Shown: positions 1-9,085, counted from the first letter of the stretch. The stretch is 64,000 bases of DNA from Bryobacteraceae bacterium (GCA_030041495.1 JASHNT010000078.1:1-64000); one strand, 5' to 3'. Translations and numbers: made by a program. The notes: generated from the sequence alone by a model not told the origin.

Positions 1-40
1 AAGGCGGCGGGCCGCGAAAAAAGCTTAAGATATTCTAAAG

Positions 41-2311
41 ATGTCTTCATCGGAAGGTACGTTGCCTCAGGCGTCCTCTGCCCTGACCCCTAAAGTTGTG
101 GTCGCCACCACGGTCGCGCTGAGCTTCATTAGCTTTTGGCGTGGCGCGTCAATTGTCCTGGCGGACCTGGCGTCATCGGCGTGGTATGCGGGCGGCGCGG
201 CGGAACAGGCGGTGGGGCCCTCGGCTCCGTGGTTCGTGCTGGGCGTCATGCTGTTCAGCTTCGCGGTGCGCAGCGTATACATGGAAAGCTGCGGCATGTT
301 CGTGCGCGGCGGTGTGTACGTGGTGGTGCGGGACAGCATGGGTCCGGTGCTGGCCAAGGCGTCGGTATCCTCGCTCGTGTTCGATTACATATTGACCGGC
401 CCCATCAGTGTGGTCAGCGCGGGAATCTATATCGCGGCGCTGATCAATGAAGTAATGGAGCTGCTGCACCAAAGCTACCGCACACCAGTGAACACCTTCG
501 CGGCCGGATTCGCGGTGCTGGTGACGATTTACTTCTGGTGGCAGAACATCAAGGGCGTGCATGAATCGAGCGGCAAGACGCTACGTATCATGCAGATCAC
601 CACGGTGATGGTGGTGATTCTGCTGATATGGTGCCCGCTGACCATCATCCTGAACCATCGGTGGACTTTGCCGCCGGCTCCGCTGCCTAAGAATCTGAAT
701 TTCGCGCCGGAAGCGCAGGGTTGGTTCAGAGGAACGTTCTGGCTGCAAATTCCGATGATCGCCATGGTAGTGGCGTTCGGGCACTCGCTGCTGTCGATGA
801 GCGGATTCGAAACCCTGGCGCAGGTCTACCGCGAGATCGCGTATCCCAAGCTGAAGAACTTGCGCATCACCGCCAACCTGGTGTGCTGGTACGCGGTGAT
901 TTGCACGGGCGTAGTGACGGTGTTCGCAGCGATGATCATTCCGGACGACGTGCGCAGCAAGTATTTCGACAACCTGATCGGCGGGTTGGCGATGAATCTC
1001 TCCGGCCCGTACCTGCTGCGGCTGAGCTTCCACTTTTTTGTGGTGATCGTGGGCGGATTGATTCTTGCCGGAGCGGTGAATACATCGATGGTGGGTGCCA
1101 ACGGCGTACTGAATCGCGTGGCCGAGGACGGGATTCTGGTGCCGTGGTTCCGCAAACCGCACCGCCGGTACGGGACGACTTTCCGGATCATCAACATCAT
1201 CGCGATTTTGCAGATTGCCACCATCATCGGCAGCCGCGGCGACATGACCATCCTGGCCGAAGCGTACGCCTTCGGCGTGGTGTGGAGCTTCTTCTTCAAG
1301 AGCCTGGGAGTGATGGTGCTGCGCTTCCAGAGGCACGATCAGGAATACAAGTTCCCATTCAATTTGCACGTAGCGGGACACGAGTGGCCCATCGGGCTGC
1401 TTCTGACCACGCTGGTGCTGGGGATGGTGGCCATCGCCAATCTGTTCTCCAAGCAGATTGCAACCAAATACGGCGTGGCGTTCACCATCGTCTTCTTCGT
1501 CATCTTTGAAATTTCCGAACACATCAATACGCGCCACCGGACCTCGCAAAAGGAGCTGGAGCAGTTCAACCTGGATCACCAAACAGACGTGAGCGGCACG
1601 ACGCTGCATGCCCGGCCGGGTTGTGTGGTGGTGGCCGTGCGCGATTTCCGGCGCATGGAGCATTTGAAACGCGTGCTCGAAAAAACCAACCTGCGCAAGC
1701 ATGACATCGTGGTGATGACGGTGCGGGCGATTTCGACCGGCGCGGCGGAATACGATCTTTCGCAAGAGCAATTGTTCAGCGACTACGAGCGCGAGCTGTT
1801 CAGCCACGTGGTGGAGGTCGCGGAGAAAGAAGGCAAGCCGGTGGAGCTGCTGGTGGTGCCGGCGGTAAATCCCTTCGACGCGATGGTGCACGCGGCGAAT
1901 AATCTGCAGGCTTCGCGGCTGGTGACGGGTGTGAGCGCGCGGATGGAATCGGACGAGTTGGCTCGCAGGATCGGCCTGGCGTGGCAGAATCTGGCGGAGC
2001 CTCGGCACGCGTTCTCGCTCGAAATCATCAGCCCGGACCGGCCTTCGGTGTTCGTGAACCTGGGGCCGCATCCGCCGCGCCTGTGGCCGGAGGACGTCGA
2101 CTTGCTGCACAAGATCTGGCTGGAGTTGTGCGACTGCACCGAGCTCGGCTCGCGGCTGCATCATCGCGATGTGGTGGGCGTGGCGCTGCGAAGGCTGGAG
2201 CGGGATTTGGGCTGCGAGCGGCGCGCCCATGTGGTTCGCGATGTGGAGACGGATTTGCGGCCGCACCCGAACGGCGGCGCCGCGCGGGCGAGCTCGGAGG
2301 AGACGGACTAG
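41..2311 (+). CDS. APC-family amino acid permease with C-terminal soluble domain
   Basis: A 756-residue protein. Residues about 20-500 are a permease core of roughly 12 hydrophobic segments with APC features, such as a conserved helix-break region near residues 245-265 (HSLLSMSGFETLAQVYREIA) and long amphipathic links. This points to proton-coupled uptake of amino acids or related solutes across the inner membrane. After the last membrane helix (about residue 495) comes about 240 residues of soluble sequence. It begins with a hydrophobic strand (GCVVVAVRDF) and reads like a universal-stress-type alpha/beta domain, as found in some cation-chloride and APC carriers. The ATG start lacks a strong ribosome-binding site. 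The substrate cannot be told from sequence. The fold call is confident; the C-terminal domain identity is inferred. Confidence 0.8.
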   Translation: MSSSEGTLPQASSALTPKVVVATTVALSFISFWRGASIVLADLASSAWYAGGAAEQAVGPSAPWFVLGVMLFSFAVRSVYMESCGMFVRGGVYVVVRDSMGPVLAKASVSSLVFDYILTGPISVVSAGIYIAALINEVMELLHQSYRTPVNTFAAGFAVLVTIYFWWQNIKGVHESSGKTLRIMQITTVMVVILLIWCPLTIILNHRWTLPPAPLPKNLNFAPEAQGWFRGTFWLQIPMIAMVVAFGHSLLSMSGFETLAQVYREIAYPKLKNLRITANLVCWYAVICTGVVTVFAAMIIPDDVRSKYFDNLIGGLAMNLSGPYLLRLSFHFFVVIVGGLILAGAVNTSMVGANGVLNRVAEDGILVPWFRKPHRRYGTTFRIINIIAILQIATIIGSRGDMTILAEAYAFGVVWSFFFKSLGVMVLRFQRHDQEYKFPFNLHVAGHEWPIGLLLTTLVLGMVAIANLFSKQIATKYGVAFTIVFFVIFEISEHINTRHRTSQKELEQFNLDHQTDVSGTTLHARPGCVVVAVRDFRRMEHLKRVLEKTNLRKHDIVVMTVRAISTGAAEYDLSQEQLFSDYERELFSHVVEVAEKEGKPVELLVVPAVNPFDAMVHAANNLQASRLVTGVSARMESDELARRIGLAWQNLAEPRHAFSLEIISPDRPSVFVNLGPHPPRLWPEDVDLLHKIWLELCDCTELGSRLHHRDVVGVALRRLERDLGCERRAHVVRDVETDLRPHPNGGAARASSEETD

Positions 2312-2403
2312 GATTGGCCATCAAGACCTTGCCGTAAGAGGCGGTTTTGGTTTGGCGGTGCGCTCAGGCGAAAACTGGAATCGGGGTACTCTTAGTCGCG
2401 CGT

Positions 2404-3915
2404 ATGCTTTCTCCCGCGGACCTGCTGCAACTTGCCAGCGATTTCGCCGCCAGTCTCCCTAAGAGCGAGGATTACAAGGAAGAACGCAGTGTCTCCTGGG
2501 GCATGATCTGCGCCGGATGGCTGAGAATTGACGATTTAGACGAGGCGCTGGAGGCTCTCTCAGAAATTGACGAGCCTCGCGCCGCGGGCCGGATGCGGGT
2601 TGAGACCTGCAAATGGATAGGCGCGCATCCTCATTTAAACAGGTCCGGCCCAGACTTCCTCCGTGAGACGATTGCGGAAATCGCGAAATGGGAGCCGTGG
2701 CTCTACCTGAGTGAGACCTGCGAGTTGGTGACGGGTATTTATCGTGTCCTGGGTGAGGACGCAGTTCGTGAGTTGGCACGAGCGATCCAGGACGGGTTCG
2801 CGTCTTCCAGCGTTCTGGTAGCCCTCTCAAAGCAAGTATCCGAGGTTTCTGGACGGCGTGCTCTTCTCTTAGAGGCAGAAAGTTTTGCGGTGGAGGCGCG
2901 TCACGGAGATAGAGACCATGCGCTGCTGCAGGTTTCCGAGGGCTTTGCGGATGCCGAAGCCCTCGAAGATGCCGATCGCGTAGCATCCCTGATGGAGGAA
3001 CCGAACCTGGCCGAGCGAATTCGTTCCTTGTTCAGCTCAGCGGAGTCGGCGATACAAGAGGCCACCAGGGCATTAGAGTCTTCGGACGAGCCTCACAAGC
3101 GAGAAGATCGAGGAGCAGACGATCCATTGAACAGGTTGACGCGACTTCTGCGATACCGCTACAACGATCTCAAGGTCCGCTTTCTGGTCGATATGGCGGC
3201 TCGCGGCGGTGTTTCGGCCGGCCAAATCGAGTCCCTTCTTACCAGTCTAGAGTTCAGTAGGGTTGAGCCGCCCCGACAACCTAGCGTCCGACGTGATCCG
3301 TCCGGGTTCGACGATAAAGCGTTTGACCGTTTTTGGTTCGATCGCCCGATTCACCTACATAAAAACGATGAGGACTTGCTACGAGGCGAAGAATTCGGTG
3401 ATGTCATCGACCCGGTTGCGTTCCTCGAAAAGGTAACTGCGATGTTTCGACGGTTCGGCTCCGTGGGCCGAACGTTTTCGGAGCACCAGATCGAACAGGG
3501 TCTTGGGTTCTTGCTCGGATATCCGTTTTTCCTGGGCGGGTACCTCTTCCGGGCCGACATTCCTACGGAGCCGCGACTGGACTGCGTGCGCTCAATGATC
3601 TGTCCATTTCGCGACTATTATGCAACCGTCGAAAGGTTTGCCGGCAGCTCATTCTTTATGTGGTGGGATAACGCGATCTATCGCGGCGAGTTCAGGCAGG
3701 CTGCGATCGAGGAAGAAATCGTCAATGTGCTAGAAGACGTACTGGCGCTGCCGGGGCAGGGTTGCGCGGATGCGGCTCTTCGCGGTCTAAACCATTTGCA
3801 CCCGAATTCCCGCGCGAACGCGCTGGCGCGCGAATATCTGGAGGCGAACAGGCGAACAATGACTGCGGAGCAGATTGAGTGGGTGACCGCTTGCGCGAAC
3901 GGTTCCGCCCTTTGA
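2404..3915 (+). CDS. Unknown two-part helical protein
   Basis: A 503-residue protein from the ATG at 2404; an upstream in-frame TTG at 2347 is less likely because the intervening peptide looks non-coding. I do not recognise the family. Residues about 1-210 are acidic and helical with regularly spaced Ala/Leu/Glu, like a degenerate TPR or pentatricopeptide-like solenoid. The C-terminal half (about 310-480) is richer in aromatics (FDRFWFDRP, then FLLGYPFFLGGYLFRAD) and may be a separate globular domain. There is no signal peptide or membrane helix, so it is probably cytosolic. Base use looks less GC-biased than its neighbours, with more TTA, AGA and AT-ending codons, which hints at later acquisition. 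No function is proposed. Confidence 0.65.
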   Translation: MLSPADLLQLASDFAASLPKSEDYKEERSVSWGMICAGWLRIDDLDEALEALSEIDEPRAAGRMRVETCKWIGAHPHLNRSGPDFLRETIAEIAKWEPWLYLSETCELVTGIYRVLGEDAVRELARAIQDGFASSSVLVALSKQVSEVSGRRALLLEAESFAVEARHGDRDHALLQVSEGFADAEALEDADRVASLMEEPNLAERIRSLFSSAESAIQEATRALESSDEPHKREDRGADDPLNRLTRLLRYRYNDLKVRFLVDMAARGGVSAGQIESLLTSLEFSRVEPPRQPSVRRDPSGFDDKAFDRFWFDRPIHLHKNDEDLLRGEEFGDVIDPVAFLEKVTAMFRRFGSVGRTFSEHQIEQGLGFLLGYPFFLGGYLFRADIPTEPRLDCVRSMICPFRDYYATVERFAGSSFFMWWDNAIYRGEFRQAAIEEEIVNVLEDVLALPGQGCADAALRGLNHLHPNSRANALAREYLEANRRTMTAEQIEWVTACANGSAL

Positions 3916-3934
3916 GACGGAGCGAGGGCCAGCT

Positions 3935-4216
3935 CTAAAATAACTCCGGATTCGACATCACGACTTTCCACGGGCGGATGGTCCAGGAGACGAAGACTCC
4001 GGCCTGGGCGAACGGGTCGTTGCGGATCATCGATTCGGTCTCCTCCAAGGTTTCGGCGGCGTAGACCAGCAGGCCGCCGCGGTCGTCGAGGAAGGGGCCG
4101 CTAACGGCGATGTGGCCGGAATCGAGCAAGCCCTTCAAGTATTCGCGGTGTTTGGGGCGGGTCTCGGCGATTTTAGAGGTGTCGGTGGTGTAGTCGATCA
4201 GAGCGGCGAAGAGCAT
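3935..4216 (-). CDS. YciI-like small protein
   Basis: A 93-residue protein starting at MLFAALIDYTT, a typical YciI/YCII-related (dimeric alpha-beta ferredoxin-like) beginning. The remainder fits the family: a KHREYLKGLLDSGHIAVSGPF stretch, followed by a DDRGGLLVY strand and DPFAQAGVF near the end. The ATG at 4216 is preferred over an upstream in-frame start because the extra 36 residues have no family character. YciI proteins are small cytosolic proteins of poorly defined role, some dehydrochlorinase-like. It is divergent from the symporter gene at 4278 and shares a 61-base intergenic region with it. Confidence 0.8.
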   Translation of the reverse strand: MLFAALIDYTTDTSKIAETRPKHREYLKGLLDSGHIAVSGPFLDDRGGLLVYAAETLEETESMIRNDPFAQAGVFVSWTIRPWKVVMSNPELF

Positions 4217-4277
4217 CGGATTAACGATATCCTTTATGATTGCCGCCTGACAACCCCAACGCTGGTGCCGGTTCGCG

Positions 4278-5969
4278 ATGAGGCCGCTCGATTGGGTGGT
4301 GATGTTCGCGTGGCTGGCATTCATCGTCGGCTACGGGTTGTATCGCGGGCGCGGCAGCAACACGGTCGACGGCTTCCTGCTGGCGCACCGGTCGATGCCG
4401 TGGTACGCGATGGGGCTCTCCATCATGGCCACGCAGGCCAGCGCGGTCACCTTCATTTCCACTACCGGGCAGAGCTACACGGACGGAATGCGCTTCGTCC
4501 AGCTTTACCTGGGGCTGCCTTTGGCGATGGTGGTGCTGAGCGCGACGGCAGTGCCGATTTTCCACCGCGCCAAAGTCTACACCGCCTACGAATACCTGGA
4601 GCAGCGCTTCGACATGAAGACGCGCGCTCTGGTGAGCGCCATTTTTCTGATCCAGCGCGGGCTGGCAGCGGGATTGTCCTTGTACGCGCCGGCGCTGGTG
4701 CTGAGCGTGATTCTGGGCTGGCCGGACCGCGGCACCACGGTGCTGATGGGATTGCTAATCGTCACCTATACGGCGTTCGGAGGCAATAAGGCCGTCACGT
4801 GGGCGGACGTGCAGCAGATGCTGCTGATTTCTTGCGCACTGGTGCTGGCTCTGTTCATGGCGGTGCACCTGATGCCGAAAAGCGTTTCCTGGTCGGATGC
4901 GCTGACGCTGGCCGGAATGTCGAAACGGCTGAACGCCATCGATCTGCGCTTCGATTGGGACGACCGGTACAACCTGTGGAGCGGCGTGATCGGCGGGATG
5001 TTTCTGGCGCTGGCGTATTTCGGATGCGACCAGAGCCAGGTGCAGCGCTATCTCACCGGAAAATCCATCGCGCAGAGCCGGCTGAGCCTGATCTTCAACG
5101 CGATGGCGAAGCTGCCGATGCAATTCTTCATCCTGTTCATCGGCGCGATGGTGTTCGTGCTTTTCATTTTCGACAAGCCTCCGCTGCTGTTCCATCCGGT
5201 GGAATTGAAAAATGTGCAGAGCGATGCGCGCTACCCGGCAGTTCAGCGGCGGTACGATGAGGCGTTCGATCAACGCAAGCAGGCAGCCGAGGATTATCTA
5301 GTAGCGGATCGCGCAGGATCGGCCGAAGGCAAGGAACAGAGCCGGCGCAGATTCGAGAGCGCGCAGGCCGAACTGAATGCCGCCCATTCGGCCGGCGAGC
5401 AATTAGTGAGCAAGGATTTCAACGATACCAACTTCATTTTTTTATCTTTCGTCACGCAGTATTTGCCGGTGGGAGCGGTGGGACTGATCATCGCGGTGAT
5501 TTTTACGGCGGCGATGTCATCGACTTCCGGCGAAATCAATTCGCTCGCCGCAGTGACGGTGATCGATCTGTATCAGAGGCACATCAAGAAAGACGCCTCA
5601 GACCGGCATTACCTGACGGCGTCGCGATGGGCCACGCTGTTCTGGGGGATGTACGCGGTGGGCTTCGCGCAGTTCGGGAGCAATTTCGGAGCGCTGGTGG
5701 AGGCGGTGAACATCATAGGGTCGCTTTTCTATGGAGGGCTTCTGGGCGTTTTTGTGCTCGCGTTCTTTTTTAAGAGAGTCGGACCGAATGGGGCGTTTTG
5801 GGGGGTGATCGTGGGAGAGGTAGTGATCTTCGCGGCGCACTTCTTCACCAACATCGCGTATCTTTGGTACAACGTGGTGGGATGCGTGGTGGTAATCGCG
5901 GCGGGGGTGATGGTCTCGCGAGTCTTCGACAAACCGGGATCATCCGGAGCAGCACTGGCAAGGGCGTAA
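4278..5969 (+). CDS. Sodium:solute symporter (SSS family)
   Basis: A 563-residue membrane protein of the SSS/SLC5 fold that couples sodium entry to solute uptake. It has 13 or so hydrophobic segments, an early substrate-region stretch (GLSIMATQASAVTFISTTG, about residues 50-68) and the late FTAAMSSTSGEINSLAAV motif (about 412-429) typical of the sodium-site helix. Between two membrane helices, around residues 310-380, lies a charged, heptad-like insert of about 70 residues (RYDEAFDQRKQAAEDY and following) that standard SSS carriers lack. It is followed after 3 bases by KDPG aldolase and then KDG kinase, so a sugar acid or ketodeoxy sugar is the likely cargo. The ATG at 4278 is supported by the strong membrane-protein start. 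Confidence 0.88.
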   Translation: MRPLDWVVMFAWLAFIVGYGLYRGRGSNTVDGFLLAHRSMPWYAMGLSIMATQASAVTFISTTGQSYTDGMRFVQLYLGLPLAMVVLSATAVPIFHRAKVYTAYEYLEQRFDMKTRALVSAIFLIQRGLAAGLSLYAPALVLSVILGWPDRGTTVLMGLLIVTYTAFGGNKAVTWADVQQMLLISCALVLALFMAVHLMPKSVSWSDALTLAGMSKRLNAIDLRFDWDDRYNLWSGVIGGMFLALAYFGCDQSQVQRYLTGKSIAQSRLSLIFNAMAKLPMQFFILFIGAMVFVLFIFDKPPLLFHPVELKNVQSDARYPAVQRRYDEAFDQRKQAAEDYLVADRAGSAEGKEQSRRRFESAQAELNAAHSAGEQLVSKDFNDTNFIFLSFVTQYLPVGAVGLIIAVIFTAAMSSTSGEINSLAAVTVIDLYQRHIKKDASDRHYLTASRWATLFWGMYAVGFAQFGSNFGALVEAVNIIGSLFYGGLLGVFVLAFFFKRVGPNGAFWGVIVGEVVIFAAHFFTNIAYLWYNVVGCVVVIAAGVMVSRVFDKPGSSGAALARA

Positions 5970-5972
5970 ACC

Positions 5973-6617
5973 ATGCTGAAACTCAAAGTTCTAAATCGTG
6001 TGGTGGAATCGGGTCTGGTGGCGATTGTGCGCACGGATTCGCCGGAGCAGGCCGCGCGGATCGGCGATGCTTGCGCGGAAGGCGGCGTGGCGGCGCTGGA
6101 GATTACCTTTACGGTGCCCAGCGCGGAAGTGGTGATTTCCGACCTGGTAAAGCGCTACAAGCCGGAACAGATCACGATCGGAGCGGGAACGGTGCTGGAT
6201 CCGGAGACCGCTCGCATCGCGATTCTTTCCGGGGCGCAATTCTTGGTGAGTCCTGCGGTGAATGTGGAAACGGCGCGGCTGGCGAACCGGTATCAGGTGC
6301 CGTACATGCCGGGCGCGGACAACGTGCGTGACGCGATCGAGGCGATGGAGTGCGGCGCGGACATCATCAAAGTATTTCCCGGCGAGACTCTGGGTCCGGA
6401 TTTCATCAAGGCGGTACGGGCTCCGCTGCCGCAGGCTTCGCTAATGCCGACCGGAGGGGTGAGCCTGGATAACGCGCGCGCGTGGATCAAGGCGGGAGCG
6501 GTGGCGCTGGGCGTGGGAGGAAATTTGATCGCGGGCGCGAAGACCGGAGATTATGAATCGATCACCAGGCTTGCCCGGCGGTTCATTGAAGTGATCCGTG
6601 AGGCGCGCCACGCATGA
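5973..6617 (+). CDS. eda: 2-keto-3-deoxy-6-phosphogluconate aldolase
   Basis: A 214-residue class I aldolase that splits KDPG into pyruvate and glyceraldehyde 3-phosphate, the last step of Entner-Doudoroff and uronate catabolism. The Schiff-base lysine is K133 in ADIIKVFPGE. The catalytic glutamate region ALEITF (E43), the AIVR strand (R20), the GAGTVLD phosphate/loop region and the late PTGGVSLDN motif are all present. Length matches the family. It sits 3 bases after the symporter and overlaps kdgK by four bases (ATGA), so the three form one translationally coupled unit for uptake and breakdown of a sugar acid. Confidence 0.93.
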   Translation: MLKLKVLNRVVESGLVAIVRTDSPEQAARIGDACAEGGVAALEITFTVPSAEVVISDLVKRYKPEQITIGAGTVLDPETARIAILSGAQFLVSPAVNVETARLANRYQVPYMPGADNVRDAIEAMECGADIIKVFPGETLGPDFIKAVRAPLPQASLMPTGGVSLDNARAWIKAGAVALGVGGNLIAGAKTGDYESITRLARRFIEVIREARHA

Positions 6618-7642
6618 GGGTGGTGACGTTCGGCGAGATCATGCTGAGGCTCGCCCCGCCGGGCTTCGAACGGTTTCTGCAATCGCCGCAGTTTGTCGCG
6701 ACCTTCGGCGGCGGCGAAGCGAATGTTGCTGTGGCGCTGTCCGGGCTCGGGGTTGAGACATCCTACGTGACGGTGCTGGCGGAGAAGAATCCGATTGCGG
6801 ACGCGGCGATCGGCGAGCTGCGGCGCTTTGGGGTGGACACGTCGAGTATCGTGCGCGGCAAAGGGCGGATGGGGATTTACTTCCTGGAGGCTGGGGCCAG
6901 CCAGCGCGGCTCGAAAGTGGTCTATGACCGCGAGGGCAGCGCGATTGCGATCGCGAAGCCAGGAGCGATCGATTGGGACCCGGCGCTGCGCGGGGCGGGA
7001 TGGTTTCACATTACCGGCATTACTCCGGCGCTGAGCGAATCGGCGGCTTCGCTGGCTCTGGAAAGTGCGCGTATCGCGCGCGCGGCCGGTGCGACGGTAT
7101 CTTGCGATCTGAACTATCGCACGAATCTGTGGAAGTGGGGCAAGACTGCGGCGCAAGTCATGCCGGATTTGCTGAAGCTGACCGACGTCGTCATCGCGAA
7201 TGAAGAAGATGTGCAGATGGCCCTGGGAATCGAGGCGGGCCTAGATGTGCGCTCCGGACAGCTCGACCCCGCGCAATATCAGCGGTTGACCGGGCGCGTC
7301 CTCGATGCTTATCCCAACTTGCGCGGAATCGCGATTACTTTGCGGGAATCGAAGAATGCGTCGCATAACGGATGGTCGGCGTGCTGGAGGGATCGGAAGG
7401 AATTCCTTGTCAGCCGCACATACGATATCACCCATATCGTCGATCGGGTGGGCGGAGGCGACAGTTTTTCCGGCGGGTTGATCTACGGGCTGATGAAACT
7501 ACGCAGTTCGCAAGAAGCACTGGAATTTGCGACGGCACTGAGTTGCCTGAAGCATTCCGTGCCGGGCGATTTCTGTCGCGTCAGCGTGGACGAGGTGAAC
7601 GCGCTGCTGCGCGAAGGCGGGTCAGGTCGTGTTCAACGATAA
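6614..7642 (+). CDS. kdgK: 2-keto-3-deoxygluconate kinase (PfkB/ribokinase family)
   Basis: A 342-residue PfkB-family sugar kinase expected to phosphorylate 2-keto-3-deoxygluconate to KDPG, the substrate of the aldolase just upstream. The N-terminal signature FGGGEANVAVALSGLG (about residues 31-46) and the anion-hole/catalytic motif GGGDSFSGG with the base D283 are intact. The start ATG is shared with the aldolase stop. Other PfkB sugars are possible from sequence alone, but the operon partner makes KDG the best candidate. Its 3' end overlaps the convergent TauE/SafE gene by 10 bases. Confidence 0.88.
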   Translation: MRVVTFGEIMLRLAPPGFERFLQSPQFVATFGGGEANVAVALSGLGVETSYVTVLAEKNPIADAAIGELRRFGVDTSSIVRGKGRMGIYFLEAGASQRGSKVVYDREGSAIAIAKPGAIDWDPALRGAGWFHITGITPALSESAASLALESARIARAAGATVSCDLNYRTNLWKWGKTAAQVMPDLLKLTDVVIANEEDVQMALGIEAGLDVRSGQLDPAQYQRLTGRVLDAYPNLRGIAITLRESKNASHNGWSACWRDRKEFLVSRTYDITHIVDRVGGGDSFSGGLIYGLMKLRSSQEALEFATALSCLKHSVPGDFCRVSVDEVNALLREGGSGRVQR

Positions 7643-8364
7643 AAGGATCGGCCCAGCAACCACAGCGTGACGGTCCAAGCGTAGATCAAGATTGCAACGC
7701 GGGCGCGATCGGGGTCAAGGCGCTTGACCAGCATGGCGCCGAAGTATCCGCCGCCGATGCAGATCAGGGTCATGGGAAGCGCGGCAGTCCAGACGACGAT
7801 GCCGCGGAGGATGAAGATGATGGTCGCGATGGTGTTGGTCAGCGATCCGCAGAGGATGCGCAGGCCGCTGGCCTGATGCACGTCCATCTTCGCAGCAACG
7901 GTGTAGAGCACGAGAATCAGCACGCCCATGCCAGCTCCAAAATAGCCGCCGTAAATCGCGATGAAGAATTGGCCGAAGGCGAGCGCGAACAGATTGGTGC
8001 GATCGGCCGAGTGCCTTTGCGCGGCCCGCTTGATTTTGTTCGAGAAGCTGAAGATCAGTGCTGCGCCCATCATGAGATAGGGAACGAGGCGCTCGAAGCC
8101 TTCTTCGGAAGTGTGCAAGAGAAGCTCGCTGCCCACACCCGCGCCAAGCAGCGCCGCAATAATTAACGCGCCTTGAAATCGCCAGCCGTGCGTGAGCCGG
8201 TCGCGATAGACCCAGGTGGAAGAGTAACCGGCGGGGTTGAGAACGAAGGTCGCGGTGGCGTTGGCGGGAATGGGAGCGACTCCGGCGAAAAGCAGGGCCG
8301 GGAAGACGAGGAAAGTGCCTCCTCCGGCGAGCGCATTGGCCGCGCCGCCCAGCAGAGCGGCCAC
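7633..8364 (-). CDS. TauE/SafE-family sulfite/organosulfur exporter
   Basis: A polytopic membrane protein of the TauE/SafE (DUF81) family. It has the N-terminal Gly-rich repeat ANALAGGGTFLVFPALLF and the second inverted copy YGGYFGAGMGVLILVLY near residue 135. Family members export sulfite, sulfoacetate or related anions; the substrate here is unknown. The only standard in-frame start is the GTG at 8364, which leaves only about 12 residues before the GGG motif. The same frame reads on upstream as good hydrophobic sequence (LSLLSWTILL) without any ATG/GTG/TTG before a stop at 8427-8425. The true start is therefore uncertain (non-standard codon or a sequence error). Confidence 0.78.
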   Translation of the reverse strand: MAALLGGAANALAGGGTFLVFPALLFAGVAPIPANATATFVLNPAGYSSTWVYRDRLTHGWRFQGALIIAALLGAGVGSELLLHTSEEGFERLVPYLMMGAALIFSFSNKIKRAAQRHSADRTNLFALAFGQFFIAIYGGYFGAGMGVLILVLYTVAAKMDVHQASGLRILCGSLTNTIATIIFILRGIVVWTAALPMTLICIGGGYFGAMLVKRLDPDRARVAILIYAWTVTLWLLGRSFYR

Positions 8365-8437
8365 AAGAAGGATGGTCCAGGAAAGTAACGAAAGATGGAT
8401 TTTCTCATGGTACCAGTCCGGCGTTTACCATGAGTAC

Positions 8438-9082
8438 GTGGCCAGTAATCCAAACGACGACAAAACTTTCGAGGAACCAAGGCTCGCGCTGAATCGGATC
8501 TACACGCGTCTGGGCGACGCGGGCGAAACCGGCCTGGCTGGAGGCCAGCGCGTGCCGAAAGACGATCCGCGCATCCAGGCGTTCGGCGAAGTGGACGAGT
8601 TGAACGCGTTCGTGGGACTGGCGCGCGTGTCGTGCATGGAATCGAAAGAAGGGCGATTGAAAGATGGGCTCGCGCCGATTCTACGGCGCGTGCAGCATGA
8701 GCTGTTCAATTTGGGCTCGATTCTGGCGACCAAGCCGGAGGACGTGCATCCCAAGCAGGCTCGGGTGACCGCGGCGGAGGTCGAGCAGCTTGAACGCGAG
8801 ATTGACGCGTGCAATGCGGAGCTTCAGCCGCTGCGCAGTTTCGTGCTGCCGGGGGGAACCCGGTTGAATGCGGAGTTACATGCGGCGCGGACGATTTGCC
8901 GGCGCGCGGAGAGGCTCCTGGTCAGCCTCGGGCGGCGCGAAGAGGTCCCGGCGGTCGCGGTTCAGTATTTGAACCGATTGAGTGACGCGCTGTTCGTGTG
9001 GAGCCGGTGGGCGAATCAGGTGCTCGGCGCGGCGGAAGTGCTGTGGGAGCCGAACGAGGCGGCGTCAGCGAAGAAACCGTGA
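8438..9082 (+). CDS. ATP:cob(I)alamin adenosyltransferase (PduO type)
   Basis: About 214 residues from a GTG start. It transfers the adenosyl group of ATP to cob(I)alamin to make coenzyme B12. The N-terminal ATP loop RIYTRLGDAGETGL, the VDELNAFVGLAR helix, the RRAERLL segment and the C-terminal YLNRLSDALFVWSRWAN motif are all diagnostic. The reading frame stays open upstream to 8237, but sequence before 8438 is antisense to the TauE gene and does not look coding; the ATG at 8372 is an alternative. It is cytosolic and trimeric in the family. No cobalamin riboswitch is visible in the short intergenic gap. Confidence 0.9.
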   Translation: MASNPNDDKTFEEPRLALNRIYTRLGDAGETGLAGGQRVPKDDPRIQAFGEVDELNAFVGLARVSCMESKEGRLKDGLAPILRRVQHELFNLGSILATKPEDVHPKQARVTAAEVEQLEREIDACNAELQPLRSFVLPGGTRLNAELHAARTICRRAERLLVSLGRREEVPAVAVQYLNRLSDALFVWSRWANQVLGAAEVLWEPNEAASAKKP

Positions 9083-9085
9083 GGT

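Noticed and set aside
581-2266. Long open frame antisense to the APC permease
   Set aside because: High-GC antisense frame rich in Arg/His/Gln with no motif; the opposite strand is a clear permease.
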